Positions 46,583-56,052 of a stretch of DNA of 64,000 nt are shown here, piece by piece. The stretch is taken from contig CAJWZD010000004.1 in NCBI GenBank assembly GCA_913049685.1, positions 1-64,000 on the forward strand. The letters are read 5' to 3'. The notes under the pieces are model-generated. The model saw nothing but the letters and a program-made list of their open reading frames with translations. It was not told where the DNA came from and searched no databases. The DNA comes from an uncultured Fidelibacterota bacterium. Its GTDB lineage: Bacteria; Fidelibacterota; Marinisomatia; Marinisomatales; TCS55. The position numbers were made by a program, and so were the translations under genes. The stretch's first letter is position 1. The number at the start of each line of letters is the position of its first letter.

Positions 46583-47684
46583 TTAATTTACTTCAATATT
46601 ATGAATTAAAAATGATCGTATGAAATCATCAATTTTACCATTCATAACGCCATCTACATTTCCAGTTTCTTTATTTGTTCTATGATCTTTAACCATATTG
46701 TATGGATGAAAAACATAAGATCTAATTTGACTTCCCCATGCAATATCCATTTTTTTATTTTCCAAATCTTTTACGGCTTCTTTTTCTTTATCAATTTCTA
46801 ACTGGTAAAGTCTTGCTCTAAGAACTTTTAAAGCGGAGGCTTTGTTTTTGTGCTGACTTCTTTGATTTTGACATTGGACTACAACGCCAGATGGAATATG
46901 CGTAATTCGAATCGCGGAATCAGTTTTATTTACATGTTGCCCACCGGCCCCGCTAGCTCGATAGGTGTCTATTCTTAAATCGTTATTATCAATTTCAATT
47001 TTAATTTCATCATCTGATGATGGATATACAAACACTGAAGCAAAAGAAGTGTGCCTTCTGCTATTAGAATCAAATGGCGATATCCTTACTAATCTATGAA
47101 CACCTACTTCAGCCTTTAATAATCCGTAGGCATATTCTCCTTCAACTTCTATGGTGATATCTTTAATTCCCGCTTCATCGCCTGGCTGAAAATCTATTAC
47201 GTTTTTTTTAAAACCCTTACTCTCATACCAACGAGAATACATCCTGTAGAGCATTTCAGCCCAATCTTGGCTTTCTGTGCCACCCGCACCTGGATGAATA
47301 GTCATAATAGCATTTTGAGAGTCTTGAGGCTCACCTAAAATAGTTTTAAGTTCTAAATCATCAACTAAATCAATAAATTTAGTTAATTCATTGCTAACCT
47401 CTTCAATTTCAATATCTCCAGAGTGATAAAACTCAACTAAAATATTAAAATCATTTACTATTGTATCTATTCCACTCCACAAGTTTATTTCTTTTTCTAA
47501 AAGAGATATTTTTTTTAGTTGTACTGATGCAGTTTTATTATCATTCCAAAAGTTCTCATCAGTTGTTAATTGACGCATCTTAATTAGTTCTTCATTCTTT
47601 GACTGAAGGTCAAAGATGCCTCCGAAGTTCAGAATATTTTTTTTTAGTCTTAGAAAAGAGCTCTTTTGTCTCACCTATATCCAT
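46583..47684 (-). CDS. prfB: Peptide chain release factor 2 with programmed +1 frameshift
   Basis: RF2 reads UGA and UAA. The true start is ATG at 47684: 24 codons (MDIGETKELFSKT and on to SELRRHL) lead to an in-frame UGA at 47612-47610, and the rest continues in the +1 frame from GAC at 47611 to 46583, for about 366 residues in total. The single-frame ORF from 47674 has an artefactual N-terminus. The downstream part has GAGGTESQDWAEML, the SPF codon-recognition motif (RISPFDSNSRRHTSFAS) and the catalytic GGQ in RASGAGGQHVNKTDSAIR. It lies 17 bases after cdaA and 24 before lysS. Confidence 0.95.
47609..47624 (-). promoter_or_regulatory. prfB: RF2 programmed frameshift site
   Basis: Read leftward, CGG AGG CAT CTT TGA C reproduces the classical RF2 signal: an internal Shine-Dalgarno (GGAGG) three bases before the slippery CTT, the in-frame UGA and a C after it. 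When RF2 is scarce, the ribosome slips from CUU to UUU and continues at GAC. Confidence 0.93.
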
Positions 47685-47701
47685 AGTTATATATTTATTT
47701 A

Positions 47702-48478
47702 TTAGTCCTCTGTTGAGATAAACATTTTATCATTTAGATATTTTTCTAGAGTTGATTCTTTTACATTCCGCTTTACAAATTTGCCGTTCTCAGCAACAGA
47801 AACCTTGGATCTCTCTTCCGAGATTACAATAACTATAGCATCGGTCTCTTCCGATATACCTATTGCTGCTCTGTGTCGCGTTCCCATTTCTGAATCAATC
47901 ATCTTATTTTCAGTTAGAGGCAATATACAAGCAGCTGAATCAATTAAGTCATTTTGAATAATAACTGCACCATCATGAAGTGGAGATGATGGGCTAAAAA
48001 TTGATAGTAGGAGTGAAGATGTTACTTCTCCCCTAATTCGCATTCCCTGATCTTTATATGATCTGAGACCTGTTTCGCGCTGAATAACAATCAATGCTCC
48101 CCATCCTTTTTCTTTTAATTGAGATGTGGCCTCGATAATAGAGGTTATTGTTTTTGGGGTTCCGGCTCTAAATATTTGCTGAAAGAAACGAGTCTGACCT
48201 ATAAAAATAAGTAACCTTCTTAATTCAGGTTGAAAGAGAATAACAAAGGCAACAACAAGAACTGTTTGAAATTGGTTTACTAGCCACGATGAGGCGCTAA
48301 AACCAAATGCATTAAAAATAAATGAGCCAATCATTAGGATTATTAGCCCAATAAGCATTTGCCCTGCACGAGTCCCCCTAAAGTAAGTATAAACTTTATA
48401 AAAAAGCCAACTTACCAATGCAAGATCTACAAGATCAATTAATGTTATCTTAATAAAACCTATTTCAAATAAAACCAT
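47702..48478 (-). CDS. cdaA: Diadenylate cyclase (c-di-AMP synthase) CdaA
   Basis: The 258-residue protein has three N-terminal membrane helices (about residues 12-28, 40-58 and 68-84) and a DAC catalytic domain with the DGA motif in LHDGAVI (D169-A171) and the RHR motif in MGTRHRAAIG (R201-R203). This is the CdaA/YbbP architecture that joins two ATP molecules into c-di-AMP, a messenger of cell-wall and potassium homeostasis. It abuts folP exactly, a neighbour pair seen in other phyla. No phosphodiesterase gene is in the window. Confidence 0.95.
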   Translation of the reverse strand: MVLFEIGFIKITLIDLVDLALVSWLFYKVYTYFRGTRAGQMLIGLIILMIGSFIFNAFGFSASSWLVNQFQTVLVVAFVILFQPELRRLLIFIGQTRFFQQIFRAGTPKTITSIIEATSQLKEKGWGALIVIQRETGLRSYKDQGMRIRGEVTSSLLLSIFSPSSPLHDGAVIIQNDLIDSAACILPLTENKMIDSEMGTRHRAAIGISEETDAIVIVISEERSKVSVAENGKFVKRNVKESTLEKYLNDKMFISTED

Positions 48479-49315
48479 CTATGAATTCTCAATAATTTTC
48501 TCAACGATCAATAAACTTTTTTTGGTCTCTTCAACATCATGAACTCTTAAAATTTTTGCACCATTCTTGTAGCATAATGCTGCTGAAACAATGCTGCCTT
48601 CAAGCCTTCTATCAATTGGCTCATCAAGAGTTTCTCCGATAAATGACTTTCTCGATGGTCCAACCAATACAGGAAATCCCAGTTTAGATATCTGTTTTAA
48701 TTTAGCAATGATTTTGTAATTATCATTCAATGTCTTTCCAAAACCAATGCCAGGGTCAATGATTATTTTCTCATTAGATACGCCAGCATTTATTGCGATA
48801 TTAGCCTGCTTAGCTAAAAAGTCACATATCTCATTGATAATGTTATCATAGGTTGGGTTTTGTTGCATAGTCTTAGGTGTGCCTTTCATATGCATAATCA
48901 CTATTGGTGCCTTATGCATTGATACAATATTTACCATTTTTTTATCATGAGTCATTCCAGAAATATCATTAATCAAATGAGCTCCATTATCTAAAGCATA
49001 GTTTGCTGTAGAAGACTTATAAGTATCAATGGATATCGTTGTGTCAGTATTTTTTCCCAATTCAATGAGTAAGGGCGATATTCTTTTTATTTCTTCCTCT
49101 GATGATATAGGTTCTGCGCCAGGACGAGAGGATTCTCCTCCAATATCAATTATATTCGCACCTTTATCCAATAAATCATAAGCAAAATCAATTGCTTTAT
49201 TCGCTGAAATATATTTTCCACCATCACTAAATGAATCTGGAGTAGTATTAACTATTCCCATAATCAAACAATTTGAAGGTTTTTTTAGCCAGTTTTTAAA
49301 TTTCGATTCATTCAT
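48479..49315 (-). CDS. folP: Dihydropteroate synthase
   Basis: This 278-residue TIM-barrel enzyme joins p-aminobenzoate to the pterin in folate synthesis and is the target of sulfonamides. Signatures are MGIVNTTPDSFSDGGKY, IIDIGGESSRPGAEPIS and IIIDPGIGFGKTLNDNY, and later GPSRKSFIGE. Its ATG lies nine bases after a terminator hairpin that follows ftsH, so expression depends on read-through of that hairpin or on a very short separate transcript. Confidence 0.96.
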   Translation of the reverse strand: MNESKFKNWLKKPSNCLIMGIVNTTPDSFSDGGKYISANKAIDFAYDLLDKGANIIDIGGESSRPGAEPISSEEEIKRISPLLIELGKNTDTTISIDTYKSSTANYALDNGAHLINDISGMTHDKKMVNIVSMHKAPIVIMHMKGTPKTMQQNPTYDNIINEICDFLAKQANIAINAGVSNEKIIIDPGIGFGKTLNDNYKIIAKLKQISKLGFPVLVGPSRKSFIGETLDEPIDRRLEGSIVSAALCYKNGAKILRVHDVEETKKSLLIVEKIIENS

Positions 49316-49323
49316 TGCATATA

Positions 49324-49347
49324 CAAAAAACGCCTTTTACAAGGCGT
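49324..49347 (-). terminator. Terminator or attenuator between ftsH and folP
   Basis: ACGCCTT (49330-49336) and AAGGCGT (49341-49347) pair around TTAC, and the leftward transcript then has six U. The hairpin ends nine bases before the folP start codon, leaving no room for a separate folP promoter between them. Confidence 0.8.
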
Positions 49348-49377
49348 CTTTGTTAGTTTATCTATATTTATTTTAAA

Positions 49378-51375
49378 TTATTTTTTTTTCTTAGTATTGG
49401 GAGCTGCTTTTTTCTTTGTTGCTCCATTTTTTGAAGGTGCCAGTTTTTTACCATTAACAATTGCAAGTACGTCATCTCCATCTATAGTCTCTTTATCTAG
49501 TAAGGCATCAGCAATACTATGCAATTTTGAGATATTCTTTTTAAGTATTCGTTCAGCAGTTACTTGAGCTTTTCGAACTATTTTAACCACTTCTTCATCA
49601 ATAATCTTAGCCATATCCTCAGAATAATCTCTTTGGCTTTGTATTTCTCTTCCAAGAAAAACTTCTTCGTTCTTTTTTCCAAAAGTCATAGGTCCAATGA
49701 CATCACTCATTCCCCATTCACACACCATTTTTCTCGCAATTCCAGTAGCTTGTTCAATATCATTTCCAGCGCCCGTTGTCATTTCATTGAAAATTAGCTC
49801 TTCTGCTGCTCTACCACCCATCAAAATGGCTAGTCTACCATTAATATATTCTCGTGAATAGCCATGTTTTTCATCTATAGGCAACTGCATCGTTACTCCT
49901 AGAGCACGACCTCTTGGGATTATTGTTACTTTATGAACAGGGTCTGCGCCTTTTGTCTTAGCTGCAACAAGAGTATGTCCTCCTTCATGATAAGCTGTAA
50001 TTTTCTTTTCCTCTTCAGATAAAACAACGCTGGTTCGCTGAACTCCCATCATTACTTTATCTTTAGCTTCCTCAAAATCTGACATATCAACTGATTTTTT
50101 CTTTTTTCTTGCAGCCAATAGAGCGGCTTCATTTACAATATTTTCTAAATCTGCTCCAACCATACCAGGTGTACCCTGTGCAATAGCTTTAAGATCAACC
50201 TTATTCTTATTCATTACAATTTTTTTTGTATGAACGTTTAATATGCCTAATCTGCCATTTAAATCAGGGACGTCTACAATAATTTGCCTGTCAAACCTGC
50301 CTGGTCTAAGCAATGCAGTGTCTAAAACATCAGGACGATTAGTTGCTGCCATTAAAATTATATCTTCACTTTGCTCAAAACCATCCATCTCTACTAAAAG
50401 AGCATTTAAAGTTTGCTCTCTCTCATCATGACCACCTCCAAGTCCAGCTCCGCGCTGTCTTCCAACAGCATCTAATTCATCAATAAAAATAATACAAGGT
50501 TGATTTTGCTTCCCTTGTTCAAAGAGGTCTCTTACGCGTGAAGCCCCGACACCTACAAACATCTCAACAAAATCTGCTCCACTTAAACTGAAGAAAGCAA
50601 CATTTGCTTCTCCAGCAACTGCACGAGCTAGCAATGTCTTACCTGTTCCAGGAGGGCCAACAAGTAAAACTCCTCTTGGAATTTTAGCTCCAAGCTTTTG
50701 ATAGCTTTTTGGTTTTTTTAAAAATTCAACGACCTCATTCAATTCTTCTTTAGCTTCGACACAACCAGCAACATCATCAAACGTAACTTTAGGCATATCT
50801 GATGTCCAGATTTTTGCTTTACTCTTGCCAAAATTAAAAATGGATTTCATTCCGCCGCCGCCGCCTTGCATTCTTCGCATTAAAAAAATCCAGAATCCAA
50901 GAATTAATACCCAGGGCAATAGGTTTAGGAAATAACCCGTCCAGTCAACTGTTTGCTGCTTAAAACTATAGTCAACACCATTTTTATCCCATTCATTCAT
51001 AACGTCCCGATCAATAAAAGGGAGTTTCAATCGAAATCTTTTTACATCAATTGAGGAGCCACGCTTGTTAATTATATTTTGTTCTTGGGCTAGCTCACCA
51101 TGAAAAACTTCATCAACTATCTGGGCCTTTGAAATTAGGCCTTTATTCAAAAATGATCGATATTGAGAGTACTGAACTTCAATTTCTTCGCCATTAGGAT
51201 TTGTAAAGAGATTTGATAAGAAAACCGCTGAAACCAAAATCATTATCCATATAAAACTGGTTTTACTAGCTTTTCCAATTTGAAAACTGTCAGAGTTTTT
51301 ATCATTATTTGATTTAGGCATATTGTTCTTCGAATTGAGTTTTTCTTTATCTGTTTTTTTTGAATTAGAGTTCAT
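49378..51375 (-). CDS. ftsH: ATP-dependent zinc metalloprotease FtsH
   Basis: This 665-residue membrane protease has two membrane helices (about residues 40-56 and 146-166) around a small periplasmic domain. The AAA+ module has Walker [12 protein letters not shown] (from 240), Walker [15 protein letters not shown] and second region of homology [21 protein letters not shown]. The M41 protease domain has HEGGH (about residue 460). The N-terminal 35 residues and the C-terminus are Lys/Asn-rich. FtsH degrades unassembled membrane proteins and regulators. It is preceded by tilS and hpt, the conserved bacterial gene order. Confidence 0.97.
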   Translation of the reverse strand: MNSNSKKTDKEKLNSKNNMPKSNNDKNSDSFQIGKASKTSFIWIMILVSAVFLSNLFTNPNGEEIEVQYSQYRSFLNKGLISKAQIVDEVFHGELAQEQNIINKRGSSIDVKRFRLKLPFIDRDVMNEWDKNGVDYSFKQQTVDWTGYFLNLLPWVLILGFWIFLMRRMQGGGGGMKSIFNFGKSKAKIWTSDMPKVTFDDVAGCVEAKEELNEVVEFLKKPKSYQKLGAKIPRGVLLVGPPGTGKTLLARAVAGEANVAFFSLSGADFVEMFVGVGASRVRDLFEQGKQNQPCIIFIDELDAVGRQRGAGLGGGHDEREQTLNALLVEMDGFEQSEDIILMAATNRPDVLDTALLRPGRFDRQIIVDVPDLNGRLGILNVHTKKIVMNKNKVDLKAIAQGTPGMVGADLENIVNEAALLAARKKKKSVDMSDFEEAKDKVMMGVQRTSVVLSEEEKKITAYHEGGHTLVAAKTKGADPVHKVTIIPRGRALGVTMQLPIDEKHGYSREYINGRLAILMGGRAAEELIFNEMTTGAGNDIEQATGIARKMVCEWGMSDVIGPMTFGKKNEEVFLGREIQSQRDYSEDMAKIIDEEVVKIVRKAQVTAERILKKNISKLHSIADALLDKETIDGDDVLAIVNGKKLAPSKNGATKKKAAPNTKKKK

Positions 51376-51378
51376 TTT

Positions 51379-51909
51379 TTAAATAGCTTCCCCTAGCTTA
51401 AATATAGCGTTTAAGTTCCTGAATTCTTGATTATAATCCAAACCATATCCAACAACAAATTCAGATGATATTTCAAATCCTATCCAATCAATTTTCGATG
51501 ATAATTCTGAAGAGTCAGGCTTCATTAAAAGTGAAGCAATTCTTATTGATTTTGGATTTTTTCTTTTCAAGTGTTTTTTTAGGTATTTAATTGTATTTCC
51601 AGTATCTATTATATCTTCAACTATAATAATATTCTTTCCTGATACATCCAATGTTATATCTTTTTCAAATCTAATATTTCCCTCAGATTTAGTGCCTTTA
51701 TAACTAGATACCTTAACAAAATCTAATTTACATTCAATATTTACAGTTCTAATTAGGTCAGCAGCAAATATGATTGCTCCATTTAAAATAACAACAAAAA
51801 CAACAGAATCATCTTTATAAAAAGAGGAGATTTCTAAACCCATCTTTTTAACTCTTGCTGAAATATCAGACTTAGATATTAACTCAATTAAATTATGCGA
51901 ATCACTCAT
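51379..51909 (-). CDS. hpt: Hypoxanthine phosphoribosyltransferase
   Basis: The 176-residue salvage enzyme makes IMP and GMP from hypoxanthine or guanine and PRPP. The PRPP-binding loop is IIIVEDIIDTGNTIKYL, preceded by the flexible-loop segment VSSYKGTKSEG, and FEISSEFVVGYGLDYNQEFRN lies at the C-terminal base-binding site. Length is normal. The gene lies between tilS and ftsH with gaps of only 3-5 bases. Confidence 0.95.
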   Translation of the reverse strand: MSDSHNLIELISKSDISARVKKMGLEISSFYKDDSVVFVVILNGAIIFAADLIRTVNIECKLDFVKVSSYKGTKSEGNIRFEKDITLDVSGKNIIIVEDIIDTGNTIKYLKKHLKRKNPKSIRIASLLMKPDSSELSSKIDWIGFEISSEFVVGYGLDYNQEFRNLNAIFKLGEAI

Positions 51910-51914
51910 TTTAT

Positions 51915-53246
51915 CTATTTATATATGGAAAGTTCCATCAAATTAATAGTTTCATTTGTAACTCTAACCTTATCGCTCAATCTTTGTCCGCATAGCCAAA
52001 TTATCTCATCATCAGCTGTAACTACTAATTGCTTTTCTTTATTAAAACAATCAACTTTAGTGTCAATTAAATAGTCAGATACTTTTTTGCTACCCCTCAT
52101 TCCAAGTGGTTGGAATTTATCACCTTTCATCCAATTTCTAATTTGAATACTTTTATTCTTTATTTTATCAAAATCTATTAACTCTATATTTAAATCACTT
52201 TGAAAGTTTTGCTTATCAGTTTTTTTAAACGAAATAATGTTATCGTTAATATGATGATACCCAAATCTATCAATATCAATTTTTGATTTTTTAGCTCTAT
52301 TGTAACTTAAAATCCATTTTGACCTATCTCTTAGAATTATCCAACTCTTATTGATTTCTAATTTAGATCCTGTTTTTGATTTGACAATAAAATGCTTAAT
52401 TAAATTGTATTTGTGGCGTCTCCATGATATATCAGACTCTCCAATGATTTCTTTAATTAATCTAATTTTGAAGTAAATGTTGAGTTCCGACACATCGCTA
52501 TCATTAAGATTAAAATTATCATTTTTACTTTTCGTTATTTTCATTGCTAAAAATCGCATTAAAACTTTTTCTTTCAATATAGCATTTTGTGATTTCTGAG
52601 AAATATTAGAAAATTTATTTACAATCAAACTATCTTTTTCAATAAGTTTTGGGACAATACATTTTCTTACATAGTTACGCTTTATTGATATATCATCATT
52701 AGATATATCATGAATAAAATCAATGTTATTTTTTTTAGCATAGTAATTTATATCAGACTTTTTATAATTAAGCATCGGTCTAATAATCTGCCTATTTTTT
52801 GGAACAATACCCCTTAAACCCTTAATGGAGCATCCTTGCTGAATATTCATTAAAATCGTTTCAATATTGTCGTCAGCATGGTGAGCTGTTATTGCATAGT
52901 CAAATTTTAAATCATATAATGTTTTAAAATAATTTTCATAACGAATTCTTCGTCCCCACATCTCCATACTTTCGCCTTTGACGCTGTTTCTTATTTCAGA
53001 TTTAATAGTTAAGGGTATGTTTTTTTCAATAAACTTATTCTTTACAAAAATTTCATAATCATGTGCCTGATGAGTAAGGTTGTGATTGACATGTATTCCA
53101 TGTAATTGATTTTTTGGTATATTTTTTGAACAAAGATCAAATAAAACCATAGAATCAATGCCGCCAGATATACCAATTAACAGCTTATTATTTTCATAAA
53201 TAATTGAATTTAGGAACCTTGTAAAACTTTTGTTAGAAATCGTCAC
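51915..53246 (-). CDS. tilS: tRNA(Ile)-lysidine synthase
   Basis: This 443-residue N-type ATP pyrophosphatase has the P-loop motif LIGISGGIDSMVLFDL (SGGIDS at 27-32), HVNHNLTHQAHDYE and AITAHHADDNIETILM, followed by a C-terminal TilS domain (IRNWMKGDKFQPLGMRGSKK). It converts C34 to lysidine in tRNA-Ile(CAU) so that AUA is read. That makes a CAU-anticodon tRNA its substrate; the tRNA at 211-284 is one candidate. Confidence 0.95.
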   Translation of the reverse strand: MTISNKSFTRFLNSIIYENNKLLIGISGGIDSMVLFDLCSKNIPKNQLHGIHVNHNLTHQAHDYEIFVKNKFIEKNIPLTIKSEIRNSVKGESMEMWGRRIRYENYFKTLYDLKFDYAITAHHADDNIETILMNIQQGCSIKGLRGIVPKNRQIIRPMLNYKKSDINYYAKKNNIDFIHDISNDDISIKRNYVRKCIVPKLIEKDSLIVNKFSNISQKSQNAILKEKVLMRFLAMKITKSKNDNFNLNDSDVSELNIYFKIRLIKEIIGESDISWRRHKYNLIKHFIVKSKTGSKLEINKSWIILRDRSKWILSYNRAKKSKIDIDRFGYHHINDNIISFKKTDKQNFQSDLNIELIDFDKIKNKSIQIRNWMKGDKFQPLGMRGSKKVSDYLIDTKVDCFNKEKQLVVTADDEIIWLCGQRLSDKVRVTNETINLMELSIYK

Positions 53247-53254
53247 TTTGCTAA

Positions 53255-54202
53255 TTAAATGAAGCTAGAAACAACTTTAGCAGCTGATTTAGCTGATGAC
53301 ATAATGTAAAGATGAATACACGGAACGCCATGTTCAATTAATTCTTGAATCTGGCTCATTGCCCAATCAATCCCAGAAACCCTAATTTCACTTTTAGATT
53401 TTCCTTCAACAGATTTAATTAATTCTTTTGGCAAATTAAGGTAAAAATGTTTTGGCAACGCCTCCAGGTGCCGCTCTAATGACAAAATTTTAATTCCAGG
53501 TATAATTGGGATTTTGATTCCAATTTTATTGCACTGATCAACAAAATTAAAATAGTGTTTATTGTCAAAAAACATTTGGGTAACAATATAATCAGCACCA
53601 CAATCTACTTTGTATTTTAATTTTTCTATATCACTCTTCATGCTCTGAGCTTCAAAGTGTTTTTCTGGATAACCTCCGACACCAACACAAAAATTTGTTT
53701 TGTTAGGATCAACTAAATTTTCTAAGTATTTGCCATTATTCATTTTTTGGATTTGATCAACTAAGTCACTAGCATATTTATTGTAAATATTATTTTTTTC
53801 TAATTTTTTATTCTGTCTAAGCTCATCACCTCTTACGGCAAGAATATTGTCAATTCCCAAATAATTAAGTTCAATAAGCGCATCCTCGGTTTCTTCTTTT
53901 GTAAATCCATTGCAAAGAATATGAGGCACGGTCTCAACATTGAATTTATTTTTTATTGCCGCGCTTATTCCAATAGTCCCGGGTCTTTTTCTTCTTATAT
54001 GCTCAACTAAATTACCACGACCATCATCCTGATAATATGACTCGGCAGAGCGACTAGTGAGATCAATAAAAGGTGGATCGTACGGCATCAGTTCTTCAAC
54101 CAATTTAAAAACCTTATCAATTGAACCACCTCTAAAAGGAGGGATTATCTCATAACTAAAAAGAGTTTTATTAGATTGTTTAATGTAATCTGTTATTTTC
54201 AT
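53255..54202 (-). CDS. metF: Methylenetetrahydrofolate reductase
   Basis: This 315-residue FAD-dependent TIM barrel reduces 5,10-methylene-THF to 5-methyl-THF for methionine synthesis. FSYEIIPPFRGGS at the N-terminus contains the catalytic glutamate, followed by FIDLTSRSAES, ILAVRGDE, GVGGYPEKH, DCGADYIVTQMFFDN and IPIIPGIKIL. Length and the PPFRGGS variant resemble the Bacteroidetes-type enzyme. It is part of the run of small-spacing genes from ccm to ftsH. Confidence 0.94.
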   Translation of the reverse strand: MKITDYIKQSNKTLFSYEIIPPFRGGSIDKVFKLVEELMPYDPPFIDLTSRSAESYYQDDGRGNLVEHIRRKRPGTIGISAAIKNKFNVETVPHILCNGFTKEETEDALIELNYLGIDNILAVRGDELRQNKKLEKNNIYNKYASDLVDQIQKMNNGKYLENLVDPNKTNFCVGVGGYPEKHFEAQSMKSDIEKLKYKVDCGADYIVTQMFFDNKHYFNFVDQCNKIGIKIPIIPGIKILSLERHLEALPKHFYLNLPKELIKSVEGKSKSEIRVSGIDWAMSQIQELIEHGVPCIHLYIMSSAKSAAKVVSSFI

Positions 54203-54212
54203 AGAAATGAAT

Positions 54213-54851
54213 TTACATAAAAGTTAAAAATGGATTCGAAATTAATTCATATTTTAATTTTGTATCATCTCCATGACCTGGGTGAATTATTTTGTCATGA
54301 TTAACTGTTTTAATTAAAAATAATAAAGAATTTTTAAGCTGACTTGGGCTGCCACCAGGAAGGTCAGTCCTGCCAACGCTTCCATAAAAAAGAGTGTCGC
54401 CTACAAAAACGTGTTCTTCAATTTCGTAACAAACGCCTCCTGGGGTATGACCAGGAGTCTTAATAATATTGATCTTAAATTGATCGAAAGTGAGACTTTT
54501 ATGATCAGAAATCCAAAAATCAACAATAGGTTTTTGTTTTACTTCAACTCCAAACATCTCGCAGCTTTGTTCATACATATCTAAAATCATTTTTTCATTT
54601 TTATGCAAATAAAATGGTAAATCAAATAAGCTCTGAAGCTTTGAAACTGCTCCAATATGATCTAAATGAGCATGTGTATTTAAAATTGCAAGGGGCTTGA
54701 GTTTTTCATTATTTATAAAATCAATAATAACATTATCGTCATCCCCAGGATCAATAATGAGTGCTTTTTGAGAAGATACATCTCTAATTAAAAATGTGTT
54801 TTCTTGAAAAGGGCCAGTTACTATTCTATCAATAGCTAGGTCAAATTTCAT
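54213..54851 (-). CDS. Metallo-beta-lactamase-fold hydrolase (glyoxalase II-like)
   Basis: The 212-residue protein has the MBL metal motif THAHLDHIG, later His in TPGHTPGG, the bridging Asp in VFVGDTLFYGSVGRTDLPGG and HPGHGDDT, which together give two metal sites. The arrangement matches small hydroxyacylglutathione hydrolase-like enzymes (YcbL type) rather than the longer GloB. I start at the ATG at 54851 (MKFDLAIDRIV); an upstream ATG at 54866 is possible but lies deeper inside the preceding gene. Substrate is unknown. Confidence 0.87.
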   Translation of the reverse strand: MKFDLAIDRIVTGPFQENTFLIRDVSSQKALIIDPGDDDNVIIDFINNEKLKPLAILNTHAHLDHIGAVSKLQSLFDLPFYLHKNEKMILDMYEQSCEMFGVEVKQKPIVDFWISDHKSLTFDQFKINIIKTPGHTPGGVCYEIEEHVFVGDTLFYGSVGRTDLPGGSPSQLKNSLLFLIKTVNHDKIIHPGHGDDTKLKYELISNPFLTFM

Positions 54852-55914
54852 CAAAAAATAGCTCACCTAGACATTGTACTTTATCTTCAAAAGAATGTGG
54901 GTACAAAAAGTGCTCAGTAGCAGATATACTACTTAAGATCGAATTACCATCTTGAGGAGTAAAACAATAGCCGTAAACTTCGTGATTATTTTTAACATGC
55001 AATGATTGTTCTACAACAACGGTTTGATTTAAAATTCTGCCAAAATGGCCATGATCTCTTCCAAATGAAAAAACTGTGGAAGTCATATTTTTTGATGTCA
55101 TCGCAACAAGGTCATTTTTTTGCAATCTGTCTTTTACGTTATTCAACGTTATAGGTTCTTTCGTTTTGAGATAAAACCAAAGAACATGCATATATTGACT
55201 GTTTATTTTCATAGCAGATGAGAACATATTCAAATCATATCCAAGCGTTGAGAAAAGGTCGTGTGAATCCTTTGCGTGATGGGATCCAAACGTTTCATAG
55301 TCATGTGAGCCGACTGATGGTGCAGCAATAAAACTTCCAACCTGACTAGTGTCATTTGCTCTTCTTATGCACATAAATCTACCCTCTTTAAGGTTGTCTG
55401 GGCCATCCTCATTGATTGCTATTGTGTTTGTAATACAGGAAATATTATGGGTATTGCAAGATACGACCTGTATGAACTGATTATCAGTATTCTCTTTCAT
55501 GATTTTATCATTAATTCCTCTAGCGTATTTCATCCCAAATCCATCTTCACTTCCTTGAGCAATAAAGCCTTTTACATCCTTTAAAAAATTTTTGTAAAAA
55601 GACTCTTTATTATTACTCCCAACGCCTGAAGGAGTACAATCGATAACTACAGAGGCTCTTGAAATTGCTTCTTCAGCAATTAAATCAGATTCAATACCTA
55701 ATTCTTTAAATCCTGTTATTTTATCTTCATTAACAGAAATACGAGCTCCCCGCTTCAAAAGACTGAGAACTTTTGAGCGATCATCTTTTAGTGGGGTATT
55801 TTTATGAAAAGTTATCTGGTCAATTCCAAGCTGCTCTTTATAATCACACAATAAGCCGATAAGTGGTTCACCAATTGTACCAGTTCCAACGATATGAACA
55901 ATTTTTTTTGACAT
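54841..55914 (-). CDS. Type II (archaeal-type) glyceraldehyde-3-phosphate dehydrogenase-like protein
   Basis: The 357-residue protein begins with a Rossmann loop (HIVGTGTIGEPLIG). It contains DCTPSGVGSNNKESFY, the presumed nucleophile C153 in VVSCNTHNISC, and GSHHAKDSHDLF around H212-H213. These positions and spacings resemble the archaeal phosphorylating GAPDH (Gap2: DCTPGGVG, SCNTT, PSHHGPD). Bacterial glycolytic GAPDH (type I) differs completely in the SCTTNC region. It is slightly longer than archaeal proteins, and several conserved residues are replaced, so the substrate may differ. It lies between the ccm cluster and the MBL gene. Confidence 0.72.
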   Translation of the reverse strand: MSKKIVHIVGTGTIGEPLIGLLCDYKEQLGIDQITFHKNTPLKDDRSKVLSLLKRGARISVNEDKITGFKELGIESDLIAEEAISRASVVIDCTPSGVGSNNKESFYKNFLKDVKGFIAQGSEDGFGMKYARGINDKIMKENTDNQFIQVVSCNTHNISCITNTIAINEDGPDNLKEGRFMCIRRANDTSQVGSFIAAPSVGSHDYETFGSHHAKDSHDLFSTLGYDLNMFSSAMKINSQYMHVLWFYLKTKEPITLNNVKDRLQKNDLVAMTSKNMTSTVFSFGRDHGHFGRILNQTVVVEQSLHVKNNHEVYGYCFTPQDGNSILSSISATEHFLYPHSFEDKVQCLGELFFDEI

Positions 55915-55936
55915 AATAGAAAACCTCTAGTTAAAG

Positions 55937-56047
55937 CTATTCCTTATTTGATTTTTTTTCATTCTTAAGATGGTATAGAAACCAGAAAATAATAGAACCA
56001 AACACAGCAACATACACAAATAAAAAATAATTAAAAAAATTATACAT
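55937..56047 (-). CDS. ccmD: CcmD-like small heme exporter protein
   Basis: A 36-codon ORF starts six bases after the ccmC stop codon and encodes one hydrophobic helix (about residues 7-25) followed by a basic, charged tail (LKNEKKSNKE). Size, topology and position immediately after ccmC are those of CcmD, which stabilises the CcmABC-CcmE complex. Sequence identity in CcmD is always low, so the assignment depends on context. Confidence 0.7.
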   Translation of the reverse strand: MYNFFNYFLFVYVAVFGSIIFWFLYHLKNEKKSNKE

Positions 56048-56052
56048 CGTAA

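Noticed and set aside
47611-47674. Single-frame N-terminus of RF2 starting at 47674
   Set aside because: The sequence upstream of the frameshift site aligns with RF2 only in the other frame; this N-terminus is a by-product of the +1 shift.
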